Source: Nitrosopumilus ureiphilus (GTDB lineage Archaea > Thermoproteota > Nitrososphaeria > Nitrososphaerales > Nitrosopumilaceae). Taken from it: a DNA stretch of 64,000 nucleotides. Made by a program: the position numbers and the translations under genes. The DNA lies in assembly GCF_013407185.1 (NCBI RefSeq), contig NZ_CP026995.1, positions 1,804,954 through 1,868,953 on the forward strand. The letters run 5' to 3'. The notes beneath the pieces were generated by a model. It saw only the letters and a list, made by a program, of their open reading frames with translations. It was not told the DNA's origin and ran no database searches. Shown here piece by piece: positions 42,196 to 51,023 of the stretch (the first letter of the stretch is position 1; the number at the start of each line of letters is the position of its first letter).

Positions 42196-42611
42196 TTGAA
42201 GAGACATCAGCAGGAATTGTGATATTTAGAAAAGAAGATTCAAAAATTTTATTTTTACTATTGCATTATCCAACAGGACACTGGGATTTTGTGAAAGGAA
42301 AAATGGAAGTAGGTGAAACAACTCATCAAACTGCAATCAGGGAAACAAAAGAAGAAACAGGGATAACAGACATAGTATTTGTAGAAAATTTTGAAGAGGA
42401 GATTGAATATAATTTTCAATATCAAGGAGAATTAATTCATAAAAAAGTGGTATTCTTCTTGGCTGAAACAAGAACTAAAGAAGTTGAAATTTCACATGAG
42501 CATCAAAATTATATATGGATGGATTATAACACAGCCATGGAAAAAACAACATTTGACAATGCTAAAACAGTTTTAACAAGAGCCCAAATGTTACTTTCCA
42601 AAGCTTTGTAG
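42192..42611 (+). CDS. Nudix hydrolase
   Basis: 139 aa. Nudix box GKMEVGETTHQTAIRETKEE-TGI near residue 35-58. ASAGIVIFRK start and HYPTGHWDFVKGKME resemble diadenosine tetraphosphatase types. Substrate not determinable. Overlaps UppS start region at ATG 42192 and the pyrF stop convergently by 21 bases. Confidence 0.88.
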   Translation: MIEETSAGIVIFRKEDSKILFLLLHYPTGHWDFVKGKMEVGETTHQTAIRETKEETGITDIVFVENFEEEIEYNFQYQGELIHKKVVFFLAETRTKEVEISHEHQNYIWMDYNTAMEKTTFDNAKTVLTRAQMLLSKAL

Positions 42612-43331
42612 TTGTAATTCTTTTGCCACCCTTACAGGATTTTTAGAATTTAGAATGGTCCTACCTACAATCAAATAATCAGTTCCAGATGAAATTACTT
42701 GATTTGTACTCCCGCCTTGAGTACCAATGCCAGGAGAAAATATGTTTAATTTTTTTCCAGCTTTTTTAGAACAATATTGTATAATTTTTGGAAAAGTAGC
42801 TCCAACAACAATTCCATCAACCTTTGCAGTTAAAGCCCAATTCAAAAATAATTGGTAAAGTTTCTGTTTTTTCTCCATTTTAATCTCCATATCATAAGAT
42901 AATGCTGCTTCAGGAGCACTCATGTGACATAAAGTGATAACACCTTTTTCATTTTTGTGGGATGATTTAACCAGATTTTTTAAACTATCAAGACCCATTA
43001 TTGGATTTGCAATTACGGCGTCAAATCCCAAATTCCAAAGATGTTCAGCAGTAACACGATTTGTGTTTCCAATATCATTTAGTTTGATATCAGCAATTGT
43101 TTGTAAACCATATCTATGAGCTGTTTTATTGATTTTGAGAATTTCTTTAGCTCCAAGGGGCAAAAGTAAATGAAAATTTAACTTGATTCCACATAGACAA
43201 GAATGCAATTTTTGAATATTTTGAATGGATTTTGCTTCAAGATTTTTTACAGAACAATCATAATCATTTGCAAGGATTACTTTTCCATTGGTTTTTGCGA
43301 TCTTGGAAAGTCTAGTTTTGAAGGTGGCCAT
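42591..43331 (-). CDS. pyrF: Orotidine 5'-phosphate decarboxylase
   Basis: About 246 aa TIM barrel. Catalytic motif TIADIKLNDIGNTNRV (DxKxxDI) near residue 80, phosphate-binding FSPGIGTQGGSTNQV and DYLIVGRTILNSKNP near the end. Forms UMP from OMP. ATG 43331 chosen. Overlaps the upstream hypothetical gene by 20 bases. Confidence 0.9.
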   Translation of the reverse strand: MATFKTRLSKIAKTNGKVILANDYDCSVKNLEAKSIQNIQKLHSCLCGIKLNFHLLLPLGAKEILKINKTAHRYGLQTIADIKLNDIGNTNRVTAEHLWNLGFDAVIANPIMGLDSLKNLVKSSHKNEKGVITLCHMSAPEAALSYDMEIKMEKKQKLYQLFLNWALTAKVDGIVVGATFPKIIQYCSKKAGKKLNIFSPGIGTQGGSTNQVISSGTDYLIVGRTILNSKNPVRVAKELQLQSFGK

Positions 43332-43998
43332 AATCAACTAAGGGATGAGTGTCTTTTAATTTTATAATTTTGATATAAGAGTAACCATGTTCTGAAGGGT
43401 TTTCTGCAAAGGTGGGTAACGTTCCATTTGTTGTTGAAAATTTTAGAAATGGTTTTTCAGGATCAGAATCCAATACCACATGACAGAAATAAGATATTCC
43501 TTCATCATTGAAATTCATAAAAACTCCAATTAACCATTTATCATTACATGGGAACAAGAATAGAGGAAAAGGAGTCTCTTCAAAACCCCAAGTAAGTTTT
43601 GCAAGACTAGACATATCTTCTAATTCAATTGGCTGATACCTATCAAGAGTCCCATTTCCGGGTTGCAAAGACTTTGGAAGAGATTTAATTCTAACAATGG
43701 GAGAATAAAGTTTGCTTGCATCAGAAGTAGTATCTACAATTTCAGATTCCTCCTTTCCACCTTTTAGTCCATAACAAAGATAATGGCCATTATGTTCTAA
43801 AGGAGTATAATATACAATGGGTTTGTCTTTTAGAATATCCATCTGTACTGATAAAATTTTTTTCCCATTATGATCATGCAAAAAAGATACACGCGGTGCA
43901 CGCTCAAGTGCACAAACGAGCCTAGTGAATTCTAAAGTTGAATGTACTTGAATGTAGCGGGGTAATTTATCAATGGTAGCTGTTTGTAATTTATCCAC
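43312..43998 (-). CDS. Hypothetical protein, 228 aa
   Basis: No family recognised. Begins with an N-terminal QVHSTLEFTRLVCALERAPRVS and holds several Trp/Phe-rich strand segments (FGLKGGKEE; PLFLFPCNDKWLIGVFMNF). Globular, no membrane helix. Overlaps pyrF by 20 bases. Confidence 0.55.
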   Translation of the reverse strand: MDKLQTATIDKLPRYIQVHSTLEFTRLVCALERAPRVSFLHDHNGKKILSVQMDILKDKPIVYYTPLEHNGHYLCYGLKGGKEESEIVDTTSDASKLYSPIVRIKSLPKSLQPGNGTLDRYQPIELEDMSSLAKLTWGFEETPFPLFLFPCNDKWLIGVFMNFNDEGISYFCHVVLDSDPEKPFLKFSTTNGTLPTFAENPSEHGYSYIKIIKLKDTHPLVDYGHLQN

Positions 43999-44047
43999 AG
44001 ATGTTTGTTGTAGATTATCAAATTAAACTTATCCTAAATTTTGGAGC

Positions 44048-45049
44048 CTAGTTTCTTCTATCAATGACATCATTAACAGATGGACCTGTTCCAATAATTG
44101 TCACAGGCGTGTTTAATTTAGTTTCAATATTTTTTATGAATGATTTTGCACCATCAGATAATTCATCAAAGGAAGTTTTTCCTGCACAGTCTGAAAAGAG
44201 GACATCTAATTTTGTAATAGAAATTTGTGTTGCGCCATTAAGCATAATTGCACGCCTAGCTAAATCAAAATCAAAATCTGCAGCTCGTCTTTGACGACCG
44301 GTGACAGTACCAAACTCAGACCATCCTTTTTTTTCAGCTTCTTCTAGAGACAATTCTTTTTCGAGAGGGCCAGTGCCTACACGGGTAACATATGATTTGA
44401 AAACAACAATTACCTCATCTACCTTTGTAGGCCCAAGACCAATATCTGCACAAATGCCAGAAGCAGTAACATCCTTTGAGGTTACAAATGGATAAGTTCC
44501 ATGCCACAAAGAAAGAAAAGTTCCTTGAGTACCCTCTACTAAAACATGCTCATTTTTAGATAGTGCATTGTTGATTTCTTGAGGAACATCAATGATGAGA
44601 GAAGAGAGTGAATCAAAATCTTTTGCAAGATTCAAAACCCTCATGGCTCTATCAGCATTAGCAGGTCCCGTACCTGAACCAGTGCTACCAATCTTATCTT
44701 TTAATTCTCCCTTAGAATCTCTTACTAGATGAGTTTCCTCAATAATTCCACAGTGTTTATCAATAAATACACGTCCAGAAACTTCAAAATCATTAATTTC
44801 TTTTTTAAGAACTTCTGGATTAATTACAACTCCGGGTCCTATCATTACTTTAGCATTTTTATTCAAAAAACCACTTGGGAGCATTCTTACTTTATACACT
44901 TTATCACCATCTCTAATGGTATGACCAGCATTAGGACCAGCTCCACCACGAACTATTATTGTAGGATTATCTTTAATTGCTAAATAAGAAATGATTTTTC
45001 CTTTGCCTTCATCACCGAAAAATCCGCCAACAACTACAGTTGATGTCAT
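44048..45049 (-). CDS. purA: Adenylosuccinate synthetase
   Basis: 333 aa, the short archaeal form. GTP loop VVGGFFGDEGKGKI at residue 6, RGGAGPNAGHTI, SGSGTGPANADR, and TGRQRRAADFD. Makes adenylosuccinate from IMP and aspartate; purB begins at 62649 in this window. ATG 45049 chosen, since the TATA-like CTTAAATAAAC is 26 bases before; ATG 45058 is less likely. Ends about 50 bases before the 43998 gene. Confidence 0.94.
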   Translation of the reverse strand: MTSTVVVGGFFGDEGKGKIISYLAIKDNPTIIVRGGAGPNAGHTIRDGDKVYKVRMLPSGFLNKNAKVMIGPGVVINPEVLKKEINDFEVSGRVFIDKHCGIIEETHLVRDSKGELKDKIGSTGSGTGPANADRAMRVLNLAKDFDSLSSLIIDVPQEINNALSKNEHVLVEGTQGTFLSLWHGTYPFVTSKDVTASGICADIGLGPTKVDEVIVVFKSYVTRVGTGPLEKELSLEEAEKKGWSEFGTVTGRQRRAADFDFDLARRAIMLNGATQISITKLDVLFSDCAGKTSFDELSDGAKSFIKNIETKLNTPVTIIGTGPSVNDVIDRRN

Positions 45050-45129
45050 ATTATGCAATTTCTATTTCGTTTATTTAAGCTAAAGTATTACCACATGATT
45101 TTATATTCAGCAATAATTCGTTTAGATCG

Positions 45130-45591
45130 ATGGTAGGAGAAAATTTTGCTGGAAACATCATAATCAATTTAGCTAATCTTCCTGATTTTCTAAGAAATCC
45201 AATTCTTAAAAAAAGAATGATGGAATTTTTTTCCTTACCTGAATCAGATCAAAAAGAAGTGATAAACAACGCATTGGAAGCAGGTCCAACTATCCCATTT
45301 CCAAATTTTTCAAAGCTTTTTAGAACATGGCTCAAAATTTTAACTACTCTTTCAGAAGAACAAAGAGAAGGATTATTCTCAGCATATATTGTAGAAGTCT
45401 CAAAGATGCCTCAAAAATTAATTGCTTTTAATTTGGATGGTATTTTGGAAGTATTTTTGACATTGGAAGAAAATGAAAAAGAAATTCTTGCCAATACAGT
45501 AAAAAGAATAATCAACGGTTTGGATGAAAATTCAAAAAGAAAAGTTATGTTAGTTGTACCAGATAATGCTAAAAAACACTTGAAATTTTAG
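45130..45591 (+). CDS. Hypothetical helical protein, 153 aa
   Basis: Helical, with repeated leucine-rich turns (FFSLPESDQKEVINNALEAG; TTLSEEQREGLFSAYIVEVS), perhaps HEAT-like. Divergent from purA, convergent overlap of 4 bases with the zinc protein. No function assigned. Confidence 0.55.
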   Translation: MVGENFAGNIIINLANLPDFLRNPILKKRMMEFFSLPESDQKEVINNALEAGPTIPFPNFSKLFRTWLKILTTLSEEQREGLFSAYIVEVSKMPQKLIAFNLDGILEVFLTLEENEKEILANTVKRIINGLDENSKRKVMLVVPDNAKKHLKF

Positions 45592-45869
45592 ACGCCTGTA
45601 GGCTCATCAGGTTTCCTATTATCCTCATTTGTGTAATCTATGACTTCTCCTTCAGGAGATAGCACACCTACAAAGATCTTTTCATGTTTTTTCAATAATT
45701 TCCTATGATCAAGCATTGACATGTCTAGTTTCATTTCATTCATCACCATAATTTGATATTCTTTCCATTCAGCCCAACATTTGTTACATGTAGGGTACTT
45801 CTCAGCTACAACACTTAGTTGTTCAGTATCAGGAATAGTGTTTTTACATTTGGTGCATATGCGACTCAT
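45588..45869 (-). CDS. Zinc-ribbon protein, 93 aa
   Basis: MSRICTKCKNTIPDTEQ, then YPTCNKCWAEWKEY gives CxxC...CxxC. ATG 45869 preferred; the frame to 45932 adds a hydrophobic run without support. C-terminus acidic (DNRKPDEPTGV). Function unknown. Confidence 0.65.
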   Translation of the reverse strand: MSRICTKCKNTIPDTEQLSVVAEKYPTCNKCWAEWKEYQIMVMNEMKLDMSMLDHRKLLKKHEKIFVGVLSPEGEVIDYTNEDNRKPDEPTGV

Positions 45870-45946
45870 AGAAATTATCAATATTGAACTCCTTTTATCT
45901 TTTTTTGAATCTAAAGTAATAATAATTAACAAAGACCAAAGCCATT

Positions 45947-46156
45947 ATGAAGATAAAATGCCCAAAATGCAAAGAGGATGCAGAATTAGCAATGGATTTT
46001 TCTGTTGTAAAATGTGGTTCATGTGATTTTGATATGAGTTATGGAGAATACGTTAAATTTGTAGCACATAACGAATCTAAATATTCAGATATTCTTGGAG
46101 ACTATACTGGAAGTACAGAGGGCCACACTTCAGGATCATTGGATGAATGGGATTAA
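45947..46156 (+). CDS. Zinc-ribbon protein, 69 aa
   Basis: MKIKCPKCKEDAEL then VKCGSCDFDMSYGEY: two CxxC pairs, acidic Ser/Gly-rich tail. Divergent from the previous zinc gene. Probably nucleic-acid or metal binding. Confidence 0.6.
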   Translation: MKIKCPKCKEDAELAMDFSVVKCGSCDFDMSYGEYVKFVAHNESKYSDILGDYTGSTEGHTSGSLDEWD

Positions 46157-46216
46157 CAACATGGTAAAATCATTCATCAGATTAAAATAATTAGTTCAAA
46201 GAGTTTCTAAACATCA

Positions 46217-46858
46217 TTGGAATTTTTATTAGAAAGTATACTTAATCTTGTAGGATTTTTGGTAGGATTAGCCATTGGGGCGATGTCAATTATAGGATTT
46301 AGAAACACTGGAAGTCCGACATTGTTTAGATTATCAATTGCATTTTTGTCAATTAGTTTTGGATTTTTTGTAATATGGATGGGCTATACAATAGAGGACT
46401 TTGTGATAAAATCTGGAAATATAGAAAGATGGGTGCAAACATTAGGGATTGCAATTCAAACAATAGGATATTTTTTCATTGCATTTTCTCATAGCATAAA
46501 ATCATTTTTTCCAAAATCAAGTTATTTTAGATCAGTTGGAATTTTACCATTATTCTTAGTTTCTTCAGTTCAATTAGAGCATATTTTCAGATCTGTCTCA
46601 TTCATTTTGTTAGCATATGGTGCGATTGAAACAATGTTATCATATTTTGAAAGTAAGAATAAAGGAGCTATTTCGGTTGCTGTCGGCTTGGGACTTTTAG
46701 CATTGGGGGAATTTTTAGGATGGTACTCTTTTGTATTTCCAGAATCAATATTATACACAGCATCAATGACAATCAAAATTGGGGGATTAGTAGCATTATT
46801 CATTCCAGTGAGCAAAGTCCCATTAACTAAGATAAAATTTGATGATGATTTTGAATAA
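46217..46858 (+). CDS. Membrane protein of about seven helices
   Basis: 213 aa, hydrophobic throughout with polar loops at TIEDFVIKSGN and a His/Ser-rich stretch (FSHSIKSFFPKSS). TTG start at 46217. No family I can name. Confidence 0.55.
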   Translation: MEFLLESILNLVGFLVGLAIGAMSIIGFRNTGSPTLFRLSIAFLSISFGFFVIWMGYTIEDFVIKSGNIERWVQTLGIAIQTIGYFFIAFSHSIKSFFPKSSYFRSVGILPLFLVSSVQLEHIFRSVSFILLAYGAIETMLSYFESKNKGAISVAVGLGLLALGEFLGWYSFVFPESILYTASMTIKIGGLVALFIPVSKVPLTKIKFDDDFE

Positions 46859-46978
46859 TTTTGGCATAGGCTCAGAAAAAGTAGGAATTAAAAAATTGTC
46901 AAATTCTTTTATCTTTTTAGTATATTGGAAAATATCAACGTACTCTCATAGAAATTAGAAAGATATTCTATTGAGGAA

Positions 46979-47266
46979 ATGGCAGAATACAGAACACATA
47001 TGAAAATTATTGGGGATATTTTATCAACAACTAGAGATGATCTCCAAGATGAAGATGGAGCAACAGTAACATATCTTATTAGAAAAGCAAACATCTCACA
47101 TTCTCGAATTTCGAGAATTCTAAAAACCCTAGTATCGCAAGGACTTTTAGAACAAGTAGATTCTCAAGGTTCAAACAAATACAGAATTAGTCAAACAGGT
47201 AGAGAATTTCTTCAAGCATATAATACATTTACAAATTTTGCAGATAATTTTGGATTAAATATCTAG
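46979..47266 (+). CDS. Winged-helix protein, paralogue of the 54.3-kb gene
   Basis: 95 aa. Helix-turn-helix ATVTYLIRKANISHSRISRILKT and wing GSNKYRISQTGREFLQA. Same layout in 54263-54544 (TTSLLTKANLSHSRLSKFLQN; FVITPKGRQYLES). DUF4364/PadR-like archaeal wHTH; targets unknown. Confidence 0.7.
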   Translation: MAEYRTHMKIIGDILSTTRDDLQDEDGATVTYLIRKANISHSRISRILKTLVSQGLLEQVDSQGSNKYRISQTGREFLQAYNTFTNFADNFGLNI

Positions 47267-47340
47267 TCTTCTACTTCATCAAATTCATCATTAAAATCAT
47301 CTTCAAATTCTGTATCTTCATAATCAGAAGGATTAGACAT
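47263..47340 (-). CDS. Tiny strongly acidic frame, 25 aa
   Basis: ATG 47340 to TAG 47263-47265, composition almost all D/E/F/N (SDYEDTEFEDDFNDE). The next gene's promoter (47360-47400) is close. Acidic tails like this occur in real archaeal small proteins, but length gives weak support. Confidence 0.25.
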   Translation of the reverse strand: MSNPSDYEDTEFEDDFNDEFDEVED

Positions 47341-47419
47341 ATCTCACAAAAGAAACATTATACTATTAAAAATGTATTCAAAAGTAAATGATAATTAAAC
47401 AAAAAAAATAGAATTAGAT

Positions 47420-48016
47420 ATGAAAGTAAAATGTGATCAAAAAGGAATTGAAAAAGCATTAGAAATAATCAATCGTGGAGGGATTGTAGTTTATCCAACA
47501 GATACTGTTTATGGAATAGGATGTGATCCGTATAACAAAGAAGCAATAAAAAAAATTTATGATATAAAATCTAGAGATGGTTCTAAACCATTACCAGTTC
47601 TAGTCTATTCAGCAGAGATTGCAAAAAGAATAGTGGTTTTAGATGAAGTTACAGAAAAAATTGTTAACAAATTTTGGCCAGGGCCACTTACAATAATTTT
47701 AAAATTAATAGATGAAAATTTGAAAAGATCATTATTTTTAAATGATAGAATTGCTATCAGAGTTCCAAATCATAAATGTACTTTAGAAATATTGAAGAGG
47801 TGCAGCTTTCTGGTGGGTACAAGTGCAAATATTTCAGGACATCCACCATTTACAAACCCTGATGAATGTTCTAGAAATATAGAAGATTATGATATTTTTG
47901 TTGATGGTGGAACAATTACAAGCAAAGCAGAATCAACAATAATTGAAATAGAAAATGGAAAGATCAAAATTCTTCGAGAAGGTTCTTTGACTAAAGAGGA
48001 GATTTTAGAAGCATGA
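47420..48016 (+). CDS. Threonylcarbamoyl-AMP synthase (Sua5/YrdC)
   Basis: 198 aa. GGIVVYPTDTVYGIGCDPYN near residue 16, KSRDGSKPLPVLV, WPGPLTII, RIAVRVP-like RIAIRVPN and STIIEI. Makes threonylcarbamoyl-AMP for t6A in tRNA; KEOPS then transfers it. A Cgi121-containing gene of KEOPS lies 500 bases away. Overlaps the THUMP gene by 4 bases. Confidence 0.92.
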   Translation: MKVKCDQKGIEKALEIINRGGIVVYPTDTVYGIGCDPYNKEAIKKIYDIKSRDGSKPLPVLVYSAEIAKRIVVLDEVTEKIVNKFWPGPLTIILKLIDENLKRSLFLNDRIAIRVPNHKCTLEILKRCSFLVGTSANISGHPPFTNPDECSRNIEDYDIFVDGGTITSKAESTIIEIENGKIKILREGSLTKEEILEA

Positions 48017-48534
48017 ATTTGATAATTACATGTGCAAGGCATCTTGAACCAGAAACTGAAGAAGAATTAAGAGGTATTTTAGAGGAATATGGTGACTCAG
48101 ATGCAAGTATCGTAATTACAAATATGTCAGGAATTTTGACTGCCGAAACAAAACTCGATCCTATTGATGTAGTAAAAAAAATGAAAGAAATGCTTCTTGA
48201 TGAGCCATGGAGTATTAGATATTGCTTAAGAATAATACCAATTCAGAGAATTGTTGAGACAAAAATTGAAGAAATAGAAAAAATAATCACTGAAGATTCA
48301 AAGCAGATTTTAGATGGAGAAACATATAGAATTTCAATAGAAAAAAGAAATTCAGACATATCCAGTCAAGAAATTATTTCAAAAATTGCAAATAAAATAA
48401 AAAACAAAGTATCACTTGAATTTCCTGACAAAATTATTTTAATTGAAATATTAGGAAATAAGACAGGAATTTCTATATTAAAAAAATCAGATATACTAAG
48501 CGTTGAAAAAACTAAACGCAGTATGTCAGAGTAG
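48013..48534 (+). CDS. THUMP-domain protein
   Basis: 173 aa. N-terminal ferredoxin-like domain followed by RYCLRIIPIQRIVETKIEEIEKI and DGETYRISIEKRN, the THUMP pattern that binds the tRNA acceptor end. Resembles the Tan1-type partner of tRNA cytidine acetylation (or a free THUMP adaptor). Overlap with the Sua5 gene makes a tRNA-modification operon. Confidence 0.75.
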   Translation: MNLIITCARHLEPETEEELRGILEEYGDSDASIVITNMSGILTAETKLDPIDVVKKMKEMLLDEPWSIRYCLRIIPIQRIVETKIEEIEKIITEDSKQILDGETYRISIEKRNSDISSQEIISKIANKIKNKVSLEFPDKIILIEILGNKTGISILKKSDILSVEKTKRSMSE

Positions 48535-49299
48535 AATTGCTGCTTTTTCTACCAAAATGTCTTCCAAGGGATTTTTAGAGTAAACAACATCAAGTTGTTT
48601 TTGAGTAATTTTAAAATGTTTTTTGAGAAATGAATCATTTTTCTTTACGAATAAATTTACAGATAGTGGTAACAAATCTGCATACAATGAATTTAAAATT
48701 TTTTTATTTCCAATAGCGATTAAGATAAAATTTGATTTGGGTTTTATTCCAACTGTCATTATTGCATCAGATATTTGTTTTGTCAATGCAAAGCGCATCA
48801 AAATATCTGTTTCAAGTTTATTTGAAAGTAAGATATTATTTTTTTTAGATTCAAAAGATAGAGATAAGATTTTTTTCAAATGATACGGATTCATAACAAA
48901 ACTACTTGAAACAGCTTGAAGTTGAATTTTTGGATATTTTTTTCTTAAATTATCAATAAATTTTACGTCAATTGTTGTTTGACCTTTTATTTCAATTACT
49001 TGAATTTGTTTTGAGGATATCTCGAAAGTGATTTTTTTTGATGTACCTCCATGAATAACTGGGATAATACTTACAAGATCGTTGTTTGTTATCATTGTAG
49101 ATCTACCATCCATAGCAGACGAATCTACGCCATTTATTGCAATTAGGATATTTTCAATATCCAGTTTTGGCGAGTCAGCAGGTTTTAGTTCCAACAATAG
49201 TTTTAATAATTCTTGAATAGAGATATCAGATCTGTCAATTTGTAAATTTTCTGTGAAAAAAGATTTTTTGGCACCACCTACTAGTTTTACAGTAATCAT
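48526..49299 (-). CDS. MoaD/ThiS-like ubiquitin-fold domain fused to KEOPS subunit Cgi121
   Basis: 257 aa. Residues 1-85: beta-grasp fold (ITVKLVGGAKKSFF ... ILIAINGVDSSAMDG) ending in an internal HGG where the free protein would have a C-terminal Gly-Gly. Residues 87-257: Cgi121-type (TIDVKFIDNLRKK; SNKLETDILMRFALTKQISDAIMTVGIK). KEOPS makes t6A; Cgi121 binds the tRNA tail. Overlaps the convergent THUMP gene by 9 bases. Fusion inferred from motifs. Confidence 0.65.
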   Translation of the reverse strand: MITVKLVGGAKKSFFTENLQIDRSDISIQELLKLLLELKPADSPKLDIENILIAINGVDSSAMDGRSTMITNNDLVSIIPVIHGGTSKKITFEISSKQIQVIEIKGQTTIDVKFIDNLRKKYPKIQLQAVSSSFVMNPYHLKKILSLSFESKKNNILLSNKLETDILMRFALTKQISDAIMTVGIKPKSNFILIAIGNKKILNSLYADLLPLSVNLFVKKNDSFLKKHFKITQKQLDVVYSKNPLEDILVEKAAILL

Positions 49300-49339
49300 T
49301 CTAATCTAATTGGAAATTATAAAATTAATATTTAATTGA

Positions 49340-49807
49340 TTATTCTGTTTTCTCTTCTTCAGGTGTTGCTTCTGTAACAGTTTCAGGTGTTGCTTCTGTA
49401 ACAGTTTCAGGTGTTGCTTCTGTAACAGTTTCAGGTGTTGCTTCTGTAACAGTTTCAGGTGTTGCTTCTGTAACAGTTTCAGGTGTTGCTTCTGTAACAG
49501 TTTCAGGTGTTGCTTCTGTAACAGTTTCAGGTGTTGCTTCTGTAACAGTTTCAGGTGTTGCTACTTGAATTTCTTCATTTGCTTGTTCTTCAATACGTGA
49601 AGACTCAATTCTAGATTGTTTGAATTTTTCCTCTCGAATCTCTTTTTTGATGAATTTTGTAATATATCCAGCTATTTCGTTTTTCAAACCTTTGGAGCGA
49701 ATGATAGAAATTTGATCAAGAGCCTTTTTGTTATTAGCAAAGTCTTCACCAAATTTAGATTTATGATCTACTAAAACCTCGTATGAAAGACGCTTGATTC
49801 TGTCCAA
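49340..49807 (-). CDS. rps17e: Ribosomal protein S17e with repetitive C-terminal extension
   Basis: 155 aa. The core (MDRIKRLSYEVLVDHKSKFG ... KKALDQISIIRSKGLKNEIAGYITK) is S17e of the small subunit, with conserved SKGLKNEIAGYIT. TTG 49807 is chosen; ATG 49894 would extend through the TatD gene. From residue ~88 the tail is 8 copies of TPETVTEA then TPEEEKTE, flexible and acidic. The repeat is a perfect 24-bp tandem repeat in DNA. Confidence 0.8.
   Translation of the reverse strand: MDRIKRLSYEVLVDHKSKFGEDFANNKKALDQISIIRSKGLKNEIAGYITKFIKKEIREEKFKQSRIESSRIEEQANEEIQVATPETVTEATPETVTEATPETVTEATPETVTEATPETVTEATPETVTEATPETVTEATPETVTEATPEEEKTE
49360..49562. repeat. 24-bp tandem repeat, eight full copies
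   Basis: Unit AGGTGTTGCTTC followed by TGTAACAGTTTC, starting at 49361, 49385 ... 49529, and a partial copy at 49553. All full copies identical; encodes the TPETVTEA tail of S17e. A likely slippage hot spot, copy number may vary between strains. Confidence 0.95.
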
Positions 49808-49838
49808 TATTCGTTTTAAGAATGAGGGTATTTTATAC

Positions 49839-50594
49839 CTATATTCCAAGGAATGAATTTGTATTTTTTTCCAATGAAAAAGCCATTTCATCAAACGTTT
49901 TTCCTAGAATTTTTGAGATGCAAAAGATCACGCTAGGAATAAAGGTAATTTGTCCAGATTTCATTTCAAAGCATCTAGAAAATTTAACAGGGCCATCAGT
50001 TTCAACAAGAATTTTTGATTCATCTGTAATGGAGGCTAAAGTTTGTTTATCATTTGCATAAACCATAACAGGGCCATAAGACACGAAAAATCCCATGTCC
50101 ATTGCTTTTCGTAGTTGTTTTTTACTACCATCAAACCAATGAAGTAATGCATGTTTAGTGCTATAGGATGTCATTATTTCAAAAACATCATCAAGGCTTT
50201 TTCTTGAATGAATAGAAACGGGTTTGTTAAATTTTTCCCCATATGACAACAATGTTTCAAAAACATGTCTTTGTCTTTTAGCATCATCAGTATTGTGTAC
50301 ATATGTTGGATCTAATCCAACTTCCCCAATTCCAGAAAGATGTGTATGATTATTTTCTATCAAGTCAGTCATTTTTTCAAGATCACCATTGGCACATTCT
50401 GGATGAATTCCAATAAAAGGCAAAACAAGATTACTTTGTTGTGCCAACTTTAAAGTTTGGAGAGAATTTTCAACATCCATAGATACACAACATGCTTTAA
50501 TTTTCAAATATTCCATTTCGTTTAAAATAAATTCCATATCAGAGTTATATGCGGGATCTGACAAATGTATGTGAGAATCAATATACCAGGTCAT
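49839..50594 (-). CDS. TatD-family metal-dependent hydrolase
   Basis: 251 aa. Starts YIDSHIHLSD (metal HxH), ends VETDGPVKFSRCF; interior GIHPECANG, GEVGLDPTYV, SIHSRKSLDDV and ALLHWFDGSKKQL, all TatD/amidohydrolase signatures (DNase-like). ATG 50594 fits a TATA box at 50622-50628; the frame to 50657 is rejected. Confidence 0.88.
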   Translation of the reverse strand: MTWYIDSHIHLSDPAYNSDMEFILNEMEYLKIKACCVSMDVENSLQTLKLAQQSNLVLPFIGIHPECANGDLEKMTDLIENNHTHLSGIGEVGLDPTYVHNTDDAKRQRHVFETLLSYGEKFNKPVSIHSRKSLDDVFEIMTSYSTKHALLHWFDGSKKQLRKAMDMGFFVSYGPVMVYANDKQTLASITDESKILVETDGPVKFSRCFEMKSGQITFIPSVIFCISKILGKTFDEMAFSLEKNTNSFLGI

Positions 50595-50690
50595 TTCTTT
50601 ATCAATTCTTAAAATAGTCTGTATAAATCGATTCCTTGGTGATATTTTTTCACTCATTATCTTTTTTCGGAAAAAACTAAAACAGATTTC

Positions 50691-50912
50691 ATGAGATCAT
50701 CAGAACTTGGATTATCTGCAATGTATAGAATTTTGAAAAAAGCTGGTGCTGAAAGAGTTAGCGATGAATCAGCAGATGAATTAAGAAGAGTGATTGAAGA
50801 GATTGCAGATAGTATCGCAAAAAGTGCAATCGATATGGCTTCTCATGCAGGAAGGAAAACAGTAAAAGGGGAAGATGTAAAGTTGGCTTCAAAACCATTT
50901 AACAAATTCTAA
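50691..50912 (+). CDS. Archaeal histone
   Basis: 73 aa, histone fold (ELGLSAMYRILKKAGAERVS, DELRRVIEEIADSIAKSAI, GRKTVKGEDVKLA). Packs DNA. Single copy within the window. ATG 50691, 34 bases after the promoter region of tatD. Confidence 0.93.
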   Translation: MRSSELGLSAMYRILKKAGAERVSDESADELRRVIEEIADSIAKSAIDMASHAGRKTVKGEDVKLASKPFNKF

Positions 50913-50951
50913 TCTAAAGAGTTTAATTGTTCATTTTGTGTTTTTTAAAAC

Positions 50952-51023
50952 GGTACTCTGGCAGAACGGTTATGCGTGAGCCTGCAAAGCTTATACAAGG
51001 GGGTTCGACTCCCTCGGGTACCT
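50952..51023 (+). tRNA. tRNA-Cys (anticodon GCA)
   Basis: Cloverleaf folds: acceptor GGTACTC/GGGTACC with U73 discriminator as expected for Cys; D arm GCA/TGC; anticodon stem TGAGC/GCTTA, loop CTGCAAA (GCA at positions 34-36); T arm GGGGG-TTCGACT-CCCTC. CCA is not encoded. A plastocyanin gene ends exactly at its 3' end. Confidence 0.95.

Noticed and set aside
49808..49894. S17e start at ATG 49894
   Set aside because: Would run into the TatD gene and adds residues unlike S17e; TTG 49807 begins right at the family core.
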